Origin: Begonia masoniana
Taxonomy: Eukaryota; Streptophyta; Magnoliopsida; Cucurbitales; Begoniaceae
Length of the DNA: 64,000 nucleotides
Assembly (NCBI GenBank): GCA_022432975.1
Contig: CM039508.1
Coordinates: 17,076,830 to 17,140,829, forward strand
Reading direction: 5' to 3'
Every line of letters starts with the position of its first letter. Position 1 is the stretch's first letter. The notes beneath the pieces were generated by a model, which was given only the letters and a program-made list of their open reading frames with translations, was not told the origin of the DNA and did no database searches. Positions 1 to 11,459 of the stretch are shown piece after piece. The position numbers and the translations under genes are program-made.

Positions 1-368
1 CAAGGTATATTGGACTATATACAGTCGGATGTGTGGGGAGGACTGGAGAGAGTTCCTTCTAAAGGTGGAACGCATTATTTTGTAACTTTTATAGATGACT
101 ACTCAAGGCGTATGTGGGTATATTGCATGAAAAGTAAAGATGAGGTCTTTGACATCTTTAAGGGGTGGAAGAAGGGTGTTGAGAATTAGACAAGTAAACG
201 AATTAAGGAATTCAGAACTGATAACAGAATGGAATTCTGCTCAGCAATGTTTGATCAGTTTTGTAAGGAAGAATGGATTCACAGACACCACTCGGTTAGC
301 TATACACCATAGCAGAATGGGCTTGCAGAAAGGATGAATAGAACCATCCTGGAAAGAGTTCAATGCAT
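1..368 (+). pseudogene. Copia-1 integrase core fragment
   Basis: Read from about base 13, the frame gives a copia integrase catalytic core. It has a YIQSDVWG-like first-aspartate motif, a FVTFIDDYSRRMWVY block, a KEFRTDN second-aspartate block, and a QNGLAERMNRT block containing the catalytic glutamate. Stops at about 187 (TAG) and just before QNGL (TAG) inactivate it. The frame is cut at 368/369 by Gyp-1 and resumes at 14135 in a compatible position. In an intact element this domain joins cDNA to target DNA in the nucleus. Family assignment is firm; the stops show it is not functional. Confidence 0.88.
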
Positions 369-1384
369 TGTTACGGTGTAGGCTTGCAATGGTCACTAAA
401 AACTACACAAATATCACTAGCCCTCTTGGTGCTCGGCCAAGCTGAGGAGACCTCAAAAGATGCTAGAAAATGAACAAGCAAATAAACTTTAAATGAACCA
501 AAAATTTATGTGAGTCTTGTGTTGTGAGTGAGGTGTGTGACTATGGATGACGTGGTCCAAATGACTTAAGGAAAAGAAATTGTGAAAACAAACCTCAAGT
601 CGGCCGATATAGCTAGAGTTTGTGGCTTTCGGCAAAACAACATTTCCTTGGAAAGAATGCCGACTTTGAGGAACCGGTTTGGCCACTTCCTACTTGTTTC
701 CAACCCTTGAAAGGGAGGAGAGGAAAGTGGAGCTAAAGCTACAACAACAACCTTGGGTTGATGAGCTAGGAGGCTAACTCCTTTCGGCCTTGGCCGATGT
801 TTCCCTTGGATCTTCACTCCTCGGTTTTACCTTAAGAAAAAAATGGCTCTATTTCATTTCATCAACCACCAAACCTTTACACACACTAAAGCCATGCTTA
901 ACTAGACCTAGGGTGGCTAGTTTACGGTTAGGATTTGACCTTTAAATGACCATTAGAAAGGACGCCATGTATTCGGCCAAGGTGATGAGCTTGAGTGCCC
1001 GAGATGAAGGGAAGCACACATGATCAAAGGCTAGCTAAATGCCAAGTCATTGATCCATTTTTTCTTGCAAAGTGGTAAAGGGAACAAGCATCTTCAAGGG
1101 GCTGCATTTGGTGTGACCAAATCGGGTAAATAAGCTTTAACGTGGTGCACCAATCTTGGCCCTCCATTATGGCGTGCGCGCGGTCGAGTCTCCATGCATG
1201 ATTTTGCACTCCAAACTTAGTTAACCGAAACCAAACCACCATCTACCCTACCATACATCTAATCCTAAATGCCTAACATGCATGCATATAATAATTTTAA
1301 CAAAAAAAGCCAATGTTTGCCAATTAGAGTTTAAAATAAAAAGGTTACATAAACCCATGCTTGAGGAGACAAATTCCCATGTGA

Positions 1385-3500
1385 TGTAACGCCCCGAGTC
1401 TTCTAGACCCGGTTTTGCTACCCAAAACATTGAACTGAACTAAGAGAAATTACGGGAAATTTTAAATTTTCTCTCAGTGATGATAATTCTATCTTTAATC
1501 CTCGACTTTACAGTGGAAAACTCAATAAGTAGACAAAGTTTATAATTAGACCAAACGTTAAGACATTTGGCCGAAGGGAATTGGAATCTCAAGGACATCT
1601 ACCGATCGCAAAACGACAAAGCATGGTGCACGCTCCTACCGATTGACACATGCATCCCACGTGATTCATTAAACCTCATCCGATCACAAAACAATGAGAC
1701 TTAATACATACTCCTGCCGATAATGGAAAAAACTACATCTACCAATTGACACATGCATCCCACGTGATTCATTAAACCTCATCCGATCACAAAATGACAA
1801 GACTTAATATATACTCCTGTCGATAATGGAAAAACCTACATCTACCGATTGACACGTGCAAATCACGTGACTCATTATACTCCTTCCGATAGACAGGAAA
1901 CTTTCAGACTTTCACAAACTTCAACATGACTGAATAACCTAACACACAGTTGGACCATAGTCTCATCTAGAATACGTGTAGCGAGAGACTCTAACAAAAC
2001 AGATCATTCTATCATTTCATGATCATTCTCAAACTCAGAAGTTAGTCAGTCAGGTTGCAGTATCCATTGTTTTAAGAAAGCATCCTACATAGACCTCAGT
2101 ATTCATAACCTTACTAATATGATAAAAGTAGTAACCAGGAGTTGAAATCTCCTTCCAGCCACTCACTGACAACCTGAACTCCTTCCAGCAACCAGCCTTA
2201 AACATCCTCATTAGACTTGAAATCCTCACCTGGTAGTTCTTCACCTACATCATAAGGTTTAAACTATAAGCCTAATACTTAGTAAGGAGTGCAATGCTAA
2301 CATGTATGCATGAATGCACAAATTAAAGGAAACACATGTTCATGATCTTTTCATGTTCTTGTTCTTGTTCATGTTCATCGTTTTCATCATATGGATTAAG
2401 GGAGGATTTGTGCCGAAAAGGGGGTTGACAGTGAGAGTGTACATAGTCCCTTGAGGGTCGTATTCATGGTCCTTCTTTTGGACATTGACATACGCCAAAC
2501 CGCCCCCAACCCTCTCTTAATCCTTGTTGCATAAGTTTCATGTTCATATCTTGTTCATGGAGAAATCATACACTTAAAATATTTTCATATGCTTGAGAAA
2601 TATTCATGATGCATGAGCATGAGTAATCTTAGTTCATCATACTACTGAACAAGCCATTCATTCATCAAAGGATCATAACATCAACTCGAGTACTGAAGAC
2701 AACCAGACGTTAGCACAGGTACTTTTAACATCATAAAAAACTTCTACTTAGTACCCTTGTGATGTAGGGCCCTAATGGTCGGAAGTCTTACTCACTCACT
2801 TACCTGGTTTCCTTAGTAATTGAGCACTTCTCTTGAAACTTCTTCACCTAGAAACATTTCACATTACAGTGTTAAATCAAAATTCTAACTAAAAGTCATC
2901 ATAGTATCTAACATAAATATTTCTAAATCTTCCTAGTCGAGCGCCTAGTGTGTACAGATTAAACTTCCAGAACCTAAATAACCGGATTAAGTCTAACAAC
3001 TAAACACGGTCTGTTATCTTAATGTCCAGAATCGAATCGAATCGAAAATGTCATTACTAAACACAGATCATGATTGTCACTACCATTACTCTGTTAGTGA
3101 AGAATCTGAAACCTCAAGTTCTAGCTGAAGACAGAGCTCTAAGTAACTACCCAGTAACTATATTATCTAAGTCTTACCTAGAGCGTAGATTGTCGAAGTG
3201 GAGGCTGAAGAACTGGTTGCCGGTGAAGGAATAGCTGGCAGAGAGGGAGCTCTGGAAGAAAGGGAATCGCCGTGAGAGGAAATGTCGGCTACAGCAAGGT
3301 TTTAATGAGGTTTAAGAATTCCCATAACCTATTTATACCAATTAAAATCCACCTTAATTACAAACTTGCCACCTAACCTAGTTTCACTCAACTTGTAATA
3401 AATAAGTCTTGGCATTAAATTTAAAATCATAAAGGTTAATAAAAGGGTGACAATTAAAATGGTTAAGAAAATCACCTGGCCGAAATTGTCGGGTGTTACA
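1385..3500 (-). mobile_element. Solo LTR-1 (gypsy family, 2116 bp)
   Basis: It begins TGTAACGCCCCGAG and ends GGGTGTTACA, and is flanked by an exact TGTGA duplication (1380-1384, 3501-3505). The same start is found in the LTRs of Gyp-4, which places this LTR's sense on the - strand. There is no internal coding region or second LTR, so it most likely arose by LTR-LTR recombination. It contains repeated ATCTACCGAT-type cores at 1590-1880, the conserved inverted arms (2757-2768 and 2244-2257), and a long hairpin pairing GGATTAAGGGAGG (from about 2394) with CCCTCTCTTAATCC (ending about 2522). Confidence 0.93.
3328..3337 (-). promoter_or_regulatory. Probable TATA box of solo LTR-1
   Basis: The - strand reads TATAAATAGG, close to the plant TATA consensus. 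It lies about 150 bp upstream (in LTR sense) of a donor-like CTAGGTAAG (+ strand CTTACCTAG near 3174). Transcription start not shown by sequence. Confidence 0.5.
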
Positions 3501-3704
3501 TGTGAGCTTCTTGATCTTCAATCCTTGTCTCCCATGCAATGACGTGCTTCAGTTGATCCTTGTCTATAGCCTCGACCTCCCACGTGAAGTCGCCAAGGGT
3601 GTGTTCCAAGCCAACATATAGTTCATCTTCTGCAAAAGACAAAAATGTGTAAGAACATAAGTTAGATAAATTGTGATTGAGTGATGGCCCTCCTTTGCAT
3701 ATCA

Positions 3705-3716
3705 TCCTCCCCAACT
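3705..3716 (-). other. Polypurine tract of Gyp-1
   Basis: The - strand reads AGTTGGGGAGGA directly before the LTR start TGATATGC. A purine run at this place primes plus-strand DNA synthesis in LTR retrotransposons, and it fixes the element's orientation. Confidence 0.75.
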
Positions 3717-3824
3717 TATTGAGGATTTGTCCTCAAATCCAGAGGGTGCTAATTTGTACTCCTTCTAACTTCCCGGGATCAAAAGGAAAGGTGATCACTA
3801 AACAATAGATTAGATCAATGCGGG

Positions 3825-5104
3825 CTACAAAAAGATAATGGTATTAGCAAGAAAATCCGGCCATGGGTTAGATCGAGTTTGGTAGAGTATTTCTCTTGGC
3901 AATTCCCCATTTAATACAAGGTTGACGTTGAGGGGTGCCTTCCATTCGTGCCAAGTTTCAATTTCTTCCTTCTTGAAGAACATGGTTACAAAATTCATCA
4001 AATTTAACATCCTTAAGAATAAATATTCTAAGTTGGAAACTAGAGACATAATTATAGAATTATCAATAAGCTCAAAATTCAACAAGGTTAGCTTCCATAA
4101 GAATAAATGTGCTATCTTCAAGACAAAAGGTATATTTATGAATATTCTACTAAATTCATCCACAACATAATAATTCAACTTCAAAAGTGGGTGTGACAAG
4201 ACATGCAATATAGTAGGTGCTACATAAAATGAATACTCTTTCAAATAATCTTCTAAAGTAATTAACAAAGAAGGATTATAATCATAATATCCAAAAATCC
4301 ATTCAAGAAGACAATTAAAGCAATCTACTATCCATCCAATTTTAAGGAGCCAAGCAAGTAGATTATTAGGTGGCACAAATCTTGTGGCAAAAGTGCCAAT
4401 TTCTTGCTATTCCATAGTTATCGATAATATAAGCAAGAAATAATGGAACTCTATATTTGTTATTTACTTTCTCCTTCCAAGATATAATGGATAAATAATT
4501 CTTTTCTAACATGTAAGAGATAATTTTAACTTGGTAGGAAAAATGTTCATCATAACTATTAAGTTCAATAGTATTTACCTTAGTTAACAAGTTAGAATCT
4601 ATAATCCGAAAAGTTAATGGCTTAACACATATGCAAAACCAACATAAAAATTTCATTCCTTGATTTAAGTAAGGACACACATAATATTCATTCATGACAT
4701 TACTCTTAATTTTCTTTCTTTCGCGATAAGTGGTTTTGAAGCATATAATTCTAACTAGATTCATACTATTCAAGAATAAAACTAATTCTATGGATCTACT
4801 AATTAGTGCCATAAATTGATAATGCAATAAATTTCCATAGCTTTAGAGCTCAACAAAATATCATGCATTAAAAATCATTTCTCACTCTTAAACTTTAGCT
4901 TCATCATAAAATAAAGGTTACACTCATCACAAACATTTATTATGAAGTAAGTAGAAATATCATAAGAAGGTGTGATGACATAATTTTATTCAATTAGAGA
5001 ATAAGTAACAACATGTTCAAAAATATTATGCCAACAAAATAAAATATAACTTATATTCCATCCAATTCTAAAAAACCAAGAAATCAAATTATTTGATGGG
5101 TTCT
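3825..5104 (-). pseudogene. Unrecognised ORF region of Gyp-1 with an internal duplication
   Basis: Two overlapping - strand ORFs (4827-4366, 153 residues; 4376-3825, 183 residues) look like one reading frame broken by a frameshift near 4370. The right-hand part (5104 to about 4830) continues the resemblance but with stops. The proteins are hydrophobic, rich in Leu, Ile, Phe and Tyr. A block reading PPNNLLAWLLKIGW near 4375 recurs in altered form near 5100 as PSNNLISWFFRIGW, and the DNA is also similar there (4325-4376 against 5050-5104). This suggests a tandem duplication with a period of about 725 bp. I do not recognise the family. It lies between gag and the 3' LTR, where accessory ORFs occur in some plant elements; an envelope-like role cannot be claimed. 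Confidence 0.5.
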
Positions 5105-5284
5105 AGAATGCTAGGATGCCCTAAGGTTCTGGAAGGGTTTTTTTCCTTCTTAGTCCATCAAAGAATAATGAGAAAAACATTCATTTCTAATACACAAACT
5201 TTACTTTCGTTTTGGATTAAAAAGGGGTCAAGATGAAGTTTACTCATGAGGTAGGACTCTTGTGGAATGTGGGGAATAGGCATA

Positions 5285-7672
5285 TGTAACATCCCTAAGA
5301 CTGTACCCATTTTCCCCTACATTTTTTTTTTATATACTTAATTGAACTTAAGCGGAACTGAAGTCTACCTTTTAAACCACTTAAAACAAAACCATTTATA
5401 AACTTAAATCTATTTATAACAATTAATAAAACAATTAAAACATTTATTAAATCGGTCAAGGGCAAAACCGGAAGGCGGAGGAAAAGAGAAGCAGCGACTG
5501 GTCGCTGCAAGCGCTGCATTATGCAGCGACCAGTCGCTGCATATTGCAGCACCGATCTTACTCTCTGGAATCCGAGATTCCAGAGAGCTAACCCAACATT
5601 TCCACCTCTCTGAAATCTGATTCCAGAGAGCCAATTTCAACATTTTCATCCATATTTCTTCTATACATTTTCATGAAAACTGTCCATAAAACAACACTCT
5701 CCTTCCCTACATGCGAATCGCAAAACGCACACGACTCACTTTTAAACCGAATCAATTTTAAGAAAAACGAACCGCGTGGTTCTGTTTAAAAACTGAGCAT
5801 CCCCTAATACCATATGTTTACAAAATACATTTCAAAACGTTTTTTGAACAACTCAAAACATAACCTATCCACTACCAGAACCAAGCACCCTAAAATATTC
5901 TATCAGTGCAAATATACCCAGAATAAGCCAATACCCTCAAAATGCGTATGTACATCCCCACGGTTCAGTTAAGCATCGACTGCGCAACACACCACTGCAA
6001 TCCATCTTCCGTCAACTGCCTCACACATCAGGAGGAGGAACGTCATCCTCACCTGGCTCAATGTCACCTAAAACGTCATCTACACCATACAGACACACTA
6101 TGAGCTAAAGGCTCAGTAAATCCTACGTAAATGCAGATGCGTGCAGTGCATATGGAGTTCAGAAACCATGCATAACATACAGAGCGTCGCAGACAGTATA
6201 TCACCGAGATCTCATCCCCCTAACCGAAGGGGGCCCATCCAGCGGTCGGACTACCCCGTGCGGTTAGAGGAGGGGGGTACACGCTTACAACACGTACAGC
6301 CGTGCCTGAGCCCCACCTCGCGTGACCAGATAACAGATTACGTTTATTAATTACATTACATGAGATGTGGTATCGGCCAGACCCTTAATCGGCCCGCACG
6401 ATAGATCGATAGCCCCCAATCTCTGGGCCACACAGGTTTTATGAAAACATCGTGCGGAAATTCATTTTCATGCTTAGTTAAAATACGTGATGCATGAACA
6501 GTTCAATATAAATGTAAACAAACAAACATGCGTACCATCAAGACTGTAAAGGAAATAACCTACAAAACGTTTAAACCTAACTACCCAACCAAAGTAGTTT
6601 AAACATACAACACTCTAAGATCCTCGACGCGACATCGAAGTACGGTGTAGGCCAATTGGCCAGAGTAAGTCACGAGAACTTACCTCGTGTCCAAAGCAGT
6701 TCAAGCTCCGTCCACGAGCGTTGTTTGTCTGAAGCAAAGCACAACATTTACGTTAAAACTAATATAAGCTATCGACCGTCCAAATTTACAAAACCTTAAG
6801 TAAGGAAACTTCCTAAAGTTCTAATCCAATTCATTAAGCTATTTATTCGAGCAATTTACGCTCGGCACCTCAATTCCTAATTTACGAGTTTTCCCTAAAA
6901 TCTCGAAATTTCACAAATTATAACATTTTTCCTAAATCAACTAGATTAGTCCAATAACATCCAATACGTTCAATATATACTTAATTACAGCAAATCTACA
7001 GATTTCGAATCCTAAATCTCGTTTTTAATCGAAACCCTAAACGAACCCTAATTGGTTTAACTCTACGAAACTCGGAATTTAATGCTCTAAAACTTTAGAA
7101 TCATACCTAGAGCGTCAATTGGAGGAGAGAGCGTGAAGAAAACGGAACGATCGGGAGGAAAAATGGAGGTCGGCGTTGAAGAATCCGTCGCGGCAGAGAG
7201 GAGAAGCCGAGAGAAAAAGAAAAGGAAAGGGTTTCTGGCGAGAAATGGTGAAGGAGGAAGAGAGGAAGGTTTTTAATATAAAATTTGGTTTGCAAAATTA
7301 CCATTTTTCCCTTAGTACATATTTTATATTCGTTTCGTCCTTCATTTCGTTAATCGGCTAACTATTCGATTTCACCAAATCTCCTTATTTCACCAATAAG
7401 TCCAGCTTATTATTAGGGTCCCAATAAAACTGTCCGTTTGTAAATTGGACCCCGTTTACTATTTTTACTAAAATGTCCTTTATATTACGAGAAATGTAAT
7501 TACTCGAAATATAGCGTTACTGCTCCGAAAATTATCGTAAATTTCTTAAAATCCATATTGATAATTAGGATCCCAACGAAACCTGCTGTTCGTAAAACGG
7601 GCTTGATTTGACATATTTACAAAAATGCCATTTATATTAAAATATTAATATCCCGAAAAGCCCGGTATTACA
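5285..7672 (-). repeat. Gyp-2 3' LTR, full length
   Basis: The boundaries come from TG...CA ends and from alignment of both ends with 10421-10810. It belongs to the same family group as solo LTR-6. It carries two mutually inverted palindromes, GCAGCGAC-TG-GTCGCTGC (5491-5508) and GCAGCGAC-CA-GTCGCTGC (5523-5540). It has the inverted arms at 6641-6651 and 6079-6089. A TATA-like stretch on the - strand lies at about 7268-7285, followed by donor-like GTAAG sites near 7106 and 6682. Confidence 0.88.
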
Positions 7673-9159
7673 TTCCATCCACCTTATTTAAAATTTTTCC
7701 TCAAAATTTGTTATAGCTTACAGCCTCTGATGTTAATGTCTCATGTCACGCGACCTTTCGCTTCGATTATCATCTGTACTTATGGTCGTTCTTCGTGGTC
7801 CTTAACCAAAACTATCCACTGTATCCTCTAATATCGACCTTAAACTTGTATTCTCTACCTTCGATCTGATCATACACTTCCTTACTAAGGTACTGAGCTT
7901 AGTCAAATTCTTAAATCTCCAATAGATTTGCCCAAACTTCTCCGAAATTTCATTGACTCCGTCAGTAGTTGAAACGCATGCCCATCCAAATTTCTATATT
8001 TGCTCGGGTAACGATTCTTCGTAAACCTATCACCCATAGGATTTCCTGGTCACCTATCTTCTTGGGTAACCCCTTAACCTTTGGAGACTATTTCGGTGCG
8101 GGTTTTCTAATTAAGTCCTTATTATTATACTCTGCAACTATACGACTATAACACTACTTGGTCTATGTGAGTCAAACTAGGAGCTACAGTCGCTACTTAC
8201 TTAGGATCCTAACTCCTTTATAAATAACATCCTATGAACGTCATACGTCATTTTAGCTATGTTAACGAACCTCCCTCGTTATTTCTTTAACTGAATTCGT
8301 CATACCATCTAGATTACGTTGGTTTGTCTAACTTAAATCTCTATTTGCTCTGAGCACGGTCAAGTCTCTAAATTTCCTCATTGATGCGCTCTAAACTAAT
8401 CATTCTAACCTAAGTCATTCATGCCTTATTTGGTCTTGACTTGCCAAACACAAGTCGAACACGTGAAAACTTGCTAACTTAGCCTCACTTCTAAGCTTAC
8501 TTAGATAATTTCTGTGAAAATTCTCGTTCTCCTTATTCTAAAATTCACAATTTTCACAATTTGCTGGCCTTTAGACGCCAACCTATACTCCCAATCTTAA
8601 CATCTCATTTAACCCCAACAATCTCTTTTACTTCTTTTCTCAATTCACACAAGGACTATATCGAATCTACTAACTAATCTTACCATCTTTCGCTTTTCCT
8701 AGTCAGGTTCTAACTATTCTACTCGACAATTATCCTAAGTTTAGCTCTTGTATTCTATCTTCGTCTACACGCTCTTAATTCCATGCGAATTCCCAATATA
8801 CGATTTCTGCGGGACTCCTTCATCTATTTACATACACTCCCGGTATTTTAACAATCTTACGTCTAAACTTTCATCTTTCTCGATTAGTCGTATTCTGATA
8901 CTCTAAGGGGTTGCCAATTAGATATAATCTCTACCTACTTAAAAACCATATCTCGTAGGGCGTATTCCTCTATGTTACTAAACCTTCAATGTGCAAGCTC
9001 CGTTGATTAAATGATTAAATCAAACTAATCCTACTAATGTATAATTATATTTCTCTTTGAGGTTCACCTAATAACCATTCTTACCCACCTATTAGTCTCT
9101 TCTTTACAAATTTCAGGTCTACATATTTATCTATCATATGCATATTATCATACAGGTAA
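7673..9159 (-). other. Gyp-2 internal region without recognisable coding
   Basis: This holds the polypurine tract at its left edge and then about 1.45 kb that is C/T-rich on the + strand. No frame longer than about 60 residues stays open, and no RT, RNase H, integrase or chromodomain motif could be read on the - strand. It may be decayed pol or unrelated filler. Confidence 0.55.
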
Positions 9160-10259
9160 TTACAACAATACCTGTAGCTGTAGAAGGCTGGGCCCCATCG
9201 TCGGCGTCGCCAGGCTCGATGAAAGCAAAGACCCTCGGCACAACTTTTCCCCGATCCCTGCCTTGTTGATCTCTGTCTGGTGACTTCGGTTCAACAACGG
9301 ACAATTCATGATATAGTGGTCAGCTTCCCCACACTGGTAACACCTATTGGTACGCGTCAGACAATCACCGTAGTGCTGCTTCTGGCACTGTGGACATAAA
9401 GGCTTTTGAGTAGTCTCTTGAACTTGCTTTCCTTTTCCTCGGTCGCCCATACCATCGTAGGGCCTCTTATCGCTCCTCTGTTGTTGTGGCTGTTGATACT
9501 CACTCGGTTGCCAGTCTCGGTCCCATGACTGAGGTTGGATCTCACGAAAGAAGCCCTTAGCTGGCTCCTTTGGCCTAACACAAGTCGCCCTAGCAGCCTC
9601 AATGTCCAGAGCTCTAGCTGCGATGTCAGAATAGGACACATCAATAATCCTTGATACAATAACGTGCATCCGAATCTCTGGATTAAGTCCTTCCATAAAC
9701 TGATGGACCTTTTCTTCATTGTCGCTGACCAGACGCGGTGCAAACCGTGATAAAGCCTCAAACTTCCGTATATACTCTGTAACTAACCCGGTCTGTTTCA
9801 GCTGCGTAAACTCGTTCCTCTTAGCCACCCTCACAGCGTGGCTAAAATACTTGTCAAAGAATATGGCCTTAAACCGATCCCACGTCATAATCGTCACGTC
9901 TGTAGTAGCTCTAATCGAGTCCACCAGAAACGGGCATCCAATGCCAAGTGAAAGGTGACAAAAGCAACCTTCTTCCCATTCTCCACTTCCGTATATTCTA
10001 GCATATCCTCCATAGTGCGGATCCACTCTTTTGCAATAGTCGGATCCGATGAGCGGCCGTCAAATACTGGAGGCCGTAGGCTTTGGAACCTTTGCATACC
10101 CTGATTACTTAGAACTACCAGATCCTGAGTCCTCTGGTTCTCTTGATTCACTAAGTCTGCAATTTGTTGTGCTTGCCGGTCCATATGCTGAGACTGGCGA
10201 TCTATTAATTCCGTAAACCGATCTAGCGCGTCATCTCTAGGATCCATTCCTTGAACCAT
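9160..10259 (-). pseudogene. Gyp-2 Gag (capsid plus zinc knuckle), one frameshift
   Basis: The start is the ATG at 10259 (MVQGMDPRDDALDRF). A Gln-rich helical N-terminus leads into a capsid segment with the LRPPVFDG and FHLALDARFWW features typical of gypsy retrotransposon gag. The frame shifts by one near 9920 and continues in the second frame to 9160. That part holds the capsid C-terminal half, a Gln/Arg-rich linker, and a CCHC zinc knuckle CYQCGEADHYIMNC at about residues 233-246 of the second frame. Gag forms the cytoplasmic particle that packages element RNA. A second partial CxxC lies just before the knuckle. The frame then runs out without reaching a protease. Confidence 0.85.
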
Positions 10260-10404
10260 TCTTATAAAAATCCTATAAAATCAAAACAATAATCCTAAGA
10301 AACAAAATCAGATAAAACTATAAACCGACTTACAGTTGATGAAGAATGTCCGCGTAGTGGATGGGCAGTCGAGCAGTCTACAGAACCGATTTTAAAACCC
10401 TGGG

Positions 10405-10416
10405 GCTTTGATACCA
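10405..10416 (-). other. Primer-binding site of Gyp-2 (tRNA-Met type)
   Basis: The - strand reads TGGTATCAAAGC, one base from the usual TGGTATCAGAGC complementary to the 3' end of initiator tRNA-Met. It sits four bases inside the 5' LTR end at 10421. Confidence 0.85.
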
Positions 10417-10420
10417 TAAC

Positions 10421-10810
10421 TGTAACATCCCTAAGACTGTACCTATTTTCCCGTACATATTTTATATTCGTTTCGTCCTTCGTTTAGTTAATCGGCTAAC
10501 TATTCGGTTTCACCAAATCTCCTTATTTTACAAATAAGTCCAACTTATTATTAGGGTCTCAATAAAACTGTCCGTTCGCAAATCGGACCCCGTTTACTAT
10601 TTTTACTAAAATGTCCTTTATATTACGAGAAATGTAATTACTCGAAATATAGCGTTACTGCTCCAAAAATTCTCGTAAATTTCTTAAAATCCATATTGAT
10701 AATTAAGATCCCAACGAAACCTCATGTTCGTAAAACAGGCTTGATTTGACATATTTACAAAAATGCCATTTATATTAAAATATTAATATCTCGAAAAGCC
10801 GGGTATTACA
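10421..10810 (-). repeat. Gyp-2 5' LTR, internally deleted to 390 bp
   Basis: Its first 38 bases match 5285-5322 and the remainder matches about 7316-7672. About 2 kb in between is missing. The join falls at a shared TACA/ACATA, which suggests a microhomology-mediated deletion. All LTR regulatory sequence, including TATA, palindromes and inverted arms, is lost from this copy. Confidence 0.9.
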
Positions 10811-10815
10811 GCATA

Positions 10816-11400
10816 TATGCATAATTTGCAAAAAAAAGGTTCCCTCCATAGCATAGGTTGGCTTCACAAAGTCCTTAACTAAAATGTCCTTCCTAGGGTG
10901 AATATAAAATGGATCATGTAAAAGTACATCCTTAAAAAGTTTAAAATTTTGGAAATGTTCGGTTTGGGTTTCCACTACTTGGGGTTCAAGGGTCCTAATG
11001 GATTCTACCATTGGTTCACTTTCTTCCTCTAGGGGTGATTCCTCAATTAGCTTAAGAATTCCAAAATCTTCCAAGAAATCGGTTGGGATGAGAGGTTCTA
11101 TAAGGTTATCTCCTAGAATTTTCCCTTGTTCATCATCCTTTCGTTCTTTGGGTCATCATCCATTTCAAGTGATGGTTCTTCCATGGGATGGATAAGCTCT
11201 TCTTTGTCATCGTTATCCTCTTCCTCCTCACTTAAGGATTCTTCCTTACCCATTGGTTCTTCCTCCTCCTCACTTTTGAATTCTACCAATTCATTCTCCT
11301 CCTCACTTAGGATTTCAACTAATTCATCCTCCTTCTCACTTAAGGTTTCCTCAACAAGTTTGGCTTGAGTTGGTGCTAGGGGAGGGGCCGGCTCACATTA
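10816..11400 (-). pseudogene. Acidic post-gag linker of Gyp-1, frameshifted
   Basis: On the - strand from about 11395, an open frame without ATG encodes repeated LSEEE/LVE units, rich in Glu and Asp. It runs to a stop near 11131 and continues in the neighbouring frame through IPTDFLEDFGILKLIEESP to the Gyp-2 insertion at 10815. Acidic linkers of this kind occur between gag and protease in some plant gypsy elements. No enzyme motif is visible. The + strand Ser-rich frame here is the antisense shadow. Confidence 0.5.
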
Positions 11401-11459
11401 AATTGAAGTAGGCCTTTGGGAGTTTGGTTTATACCAACGGTCATGGTTTTGTTCTTGTG

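Larger units (their letters stand above)
369..3704 (-). repeat. Gyp-1 LTR (3' LTR in element sense), interrupted by solo LTR-1
   Basis: Bases 369-1384 and 3501-3704 align along their whole length with 12917-14129 (1213 bp). The + strand copy starts TGTTACGGTGTAGG and ends in GCATATCA. The interruption at 1384/1385 is a solo LTR. The right-hand Gyp-1 LTR shows the uninterrupted site at about 13925. A GC-rich GCGTGCGCGC patch near 1172 matches GGCGCGCGCG near 13715. Confidence 0.88.
5285..10810 (-). mobile_element. Gyp-2: gag-only gypsy element (TR-GAG type), non-autonomous
   Basis: It has LTRs at 5285-7672 (2388 bp) and 10421-10810 (390 bp). The LTR ends are TGTAACATCC and TATTACA, and the exact duplication GCATA (5280-5284, 10811-10815) lies within Gyp-1. 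A PBS complementary to initiator tRNA-Met is beside the short LTR, and a purine tract (GGTGGATGGAA on the - strand) is at 7673-7683. The only coding content seen is gag. The 1.5 kb between gag and the 3' LTR shows no protease, RT or integrase motifs. This agrees with the published TR-GAG class of gag-only LTR elements. The short LTR equals the long one minus about 2 kb. Confidence 0.85.

Noticed and set aside
11126..11368. Serine-rich + strand frame
   Set aside because: It is the antisense shadow of the Glu-rich Gyp-1 linker.
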